Made by a program: the position numbers and the translations under genes. Source: an uncultured Alistipes sp. (lineage in GTDB: Bacteria > Bacteroidota > Bacteroidia > Bacteroidales > Rikenellaceae). Taken from it: a stretch of 64,000 bases of DNA. Positions 62,438 to 64,000 of the stretch are shown here, piece after piece. Under the pieces are notes generated by a model. That model was not told where the DNA came from, did not search any database, and was given only the letters and a program-made list of their open reading frames with translations. Within the stretch, counting starts at the first letter, position 1. Every line of letters starts with the position of its first letter. The DNA is taken from positions 19,224 to 83,223 of the forward strand of contig CALUKI010000023.1 in the NCBI GenBank assembly GCA_944321175.1, given 5' to 3'.

Positions 62438-63454
62438 ATGGCAGAAAAACCTCAGGTAAACGCGGACAAGCTCAAGGTGCTCAACGCGGTAATGGAGAAA
62501 ATCGAGAAGGATTTCGGGAAAGGGTCGATCATGCGCATGAACAGCGACGAGGTCGCCGACATCCCCGTCATCCCGACCGGTTCGATAACACTGGACATGG
62601 CGCTCGGTGTGGGCGGTTATCCCAAAGGGCGTGTGATCGAGATTTTCGGTCCCGAATCCTCCGGCAAGACGACCCTCGCCATCCACGCCATCGCCGAGGC
62701 ACAGAAAGCCGGCGGCATCGCCGCTTTCATCGACGCCGAACACGCTTTCGACAGTTTTTACGCACAGAAATTGGGTGTCGATGTCGATAACCTGCTCATT
62801 TCGCAGCCCGACAACGGCGAGCAGGCGCTTGAAATCGCCGATTCGCTCATCCGGTCGAGTGCCATCGACATCATCGTCATCGACTCCGTAGCGGCGCTGA
62901 CGCCCAAGGCCGAGATCGAAGGCGACATGGGGGATGCGAAGATGGGATTGCAGGCGCGGCTCATGTCGCAGGCCCTGCGCAAGCTCACGGCCAGCATCTC
63001 GAAGACGAAGACCGTCTGCATCTTCATCAACCAGCTGCGCGACAAGATCGGCATCGTCTATGGCAACCCCGAAACGACGACCGGCGGCAACGCCCTGAAG
63101 TTCTACGCCAGTGTCCGGATCGATATCCGCCGTGTTTCGGTCATCAAGGACGGCGAGGAGCAGTTGGGCACGCGCACGAAGGTCAAGGTGGTGAAGAACA
63201 AGGTGGCGCCGCCCTTCAAGAAGGCCGAATTCGACATCATGTTCGGCGAAGGGATCTCGAAAATCGGCGAAATCATCGATCTGGGCGTCGATTACGGCGT
63301 GATCAAGAAGAGCGGGTCGTGGTTCTCCTACGGCGACCGGAAGCTCGGTCAGGGGCGCGATGCCGTGAAGGATCTGCTGAAAAACGATACGGAGCTGAGT
63401 GCTGAAATCGAGGCGAAGGTCCGCGAAGCAATGAAGGCTCCGCAACAAAAATAG
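62438..63454 (+). CDS. recA: Recombinase RecA
   Basis: A 338-residue DNA-dependent ATPase for homologous recombination and SOS control. Walker A is [15 protein letters not shown], Walker B is [12 protein letters not shown], and loop L2 is near [27 protein letters not shown]; the N-terminal [14 protein letters not shown] is typical. The C-terminal domain is complete and ends with a short Lys/Gln-rich tail. The ATG at 62438 is chosen; the frame upstream overlaps bcp. Confidence 0.98.
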   Translation: MAEKPQVNADKLKVLNAVMEKIEKDFGKGSIMRMNSDEVADIPVIPTGSITLDMALGVGGYPKGRVIEIFGPESSGKTTLAIHAIAEAQKAGGIAAFIDAEHAFDSFYAQKLGVDVDNLLISQPDNGEQALEIADSLIRSSAIDIIVIDSVAALTPKAEIEGDMGDAKMGLQARLMSQALRKLTASISKTKTVCIFINQLRDKIGIVYGNPETTTGGNALKFYASVRIDIRRVSVIKDGEEQLGTRTKVKVVKNKVAPPFKKAEFDIMFGEGISKIGEIIDLGVDYGVIKKSGSWFSYGDRKLGQGRDAVKDLLKNDTELSAEIEAKVREAMKAPQQK

Positions 63455-63515
63455 TGCAGCGACAGAGAGGCGAAGGTACGATACATGTTCCGCGACCGGC
63501 AAAGGGCCGGAACGG

Positions 63516-63542
63516 GGCCGGCGGCAGCGGATGCCGCCGGCC
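63516..63542. other. Hairpin between recA and the RelA/SpoT gene
   Basis: Arms GGCCGGCGGCA (63516-63526) and TGCCGCCGGCC (63532-63542) with a 5-base loop and no U-tract. It may be a weak terminator or a transcript-stabilising end. Confidence 0.5.
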
Positions 63543-63578
63543 GGCGTCGTCGAATCGGCCGGTCCGAAATATTGACCT

Positions 63579-64000
63579 ATGGATTACTCGGCAGAAGATG
63601 AGAAACTGATCAGGGAGAGATGGGATGACCTGCTCCGATCCTGTACCAAGATCTGCAAACGGGACGAGGATTGGGATTTCATCAAACGCGCCTTTTTCCT
63701 TGCCAAGGAGGCGCATGCCGGCGTGCGCCGTCGTTCGGGCGAACCGTATCTGCTGCACCCGATCGCCGTAGCGAAGATCGTCATCGAAGAGATCGGGCTG
63801 GGCGTGAAATCGGTCGTTGCGGCGCTGCTGCACGACGTGGTGGAGGATACCGAGTACACGGTCGAGGACATGGAGCGCATCTTCGGGCCGAAAATCGCCT
63901 CGATGGTCGATGGACTGACAAAGATGTCGGGGGTGTTCAATGCCGACACCTCCGAACAGGCGGAATATTTCCGCAAGGTGCTGCTCACGCTCTCGGACGA
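63579..64000 (+). CDS. RelA/SpoT family (p)ppGpp synthetase/hydrolase, N-terminal part
   Basis: The gene leaves the window on the right, with about 140 codons visible and no stop. They form the HD hydrolase domain of a long RelA/SpoT homologue: FFLAKEAHAGVRRRSGEPYLLHP with a conserved His, and ALLHDVVEDTEYTVEDME with the His-Asp metal pair, then FGPKIASMVDGLTKMSGV. The intact HD residues show it can probably hydrolyse (p)ppGpp; the synthetase, TGS and ACT parts would lie beyond the edge. It starts 125 bases after recA. Confidence 0.93.
   Translation, partial: MDYSAEDEKLIRERWDDLLRSCTKICKRDEDWDFIKRAFFLAKEAHAGVRRRSGEPYLLHPIAVAKIVIEEIGLGVKSVVAALLHDVVEDTEYTVEDMERIFGPKIASMVDGLTKMSGVFNADTSEQAEYFRKVLLTLSD

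Overview
The window looks like chromosomal DNA of a GC-rich member of the Bacteroidales, most likely Alistipes or a close Rikenellaceae relative. The grounds are a SusC/SusD pair, BACON and FISUMP-type surface lipoproteins, a short SerA without an ACT domain, and promoters of the Bacteroidetes type (TTTG, about 20 bases, TAnnTTTG) without obvious Shine-Dalgarno sequences. The genus is an inference from gene content and style; no 16S gene is present. No rRNA, tRNA, CRISPR array, insertion sequence or prophage was recognised.

Layout: 1-5.5 kb holds the end of rpoD, a small periplasmic protein, a GH20 hexosaminidase behind a Nim-like flavoprotein, and mazG. 5.5-18.2 kb holds pheT with an unusual triplicated promoter repeat, a glycerol operon (CBM9-like protein, glpK, glpF), an EamA transporter with lysA, lepA and an acyl-CoA synthetase. 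18.5-29.7 kb is one minus-strand accessory locus, visibly richer in A+T at its upstream end: a metallophosphoesterase lipoprotein, a BACON/LamG lipoprotein, SusC, SusD, a 5'-truncated histidine acid phosphatase and a GDPD-family phosphodiesterase. It reads like a polysaccharide utilisation locus in which phosphoesterases replace glycoside hydrolases. A LacI-type palindrome overlaps its promoter and recurs in front of the phosphatase remnant.

30-38 kb carries the serine operon (serC-serA-DUF1015) and, divergently, yicC-gmk-nadD-ddl-DUF3109, then an M23/LysM peptidase. 39-41.8 kb has a Big2/FISUMP lipoprotein with a G9 tract in its signal peptide, a tiny membrane protein and truA. 41.9-50 kb is a run of plus-strand genes: dapB, a zinc-ribbon-tailed secreted protein, lepB, a YigZ-family gene, uvrA, an M16 peptidase and an O-methyltransferase. 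50-56 kb has three tandem DUF3857/transglutaminase-like proteins, two lacking the catalytic Cys and His. 56-64 kb has a MazG-like hydrolase, a phosphohexomutase, dnaA, a WYL regulator with a zinc-ribbon gene behind a strong inverted repeat, bcp-recA, and the start of a RelA/SpoT homologue.

The most notable signals are the phosphoesterase SusCD locus, homopolymer G/C tracts placed to switch two surface lipoproteins on and off, and an 86-bp tandem repeat that multiplies a full promoter in front of pheT. Six G or C runs of at least 9 bases occur in the window.
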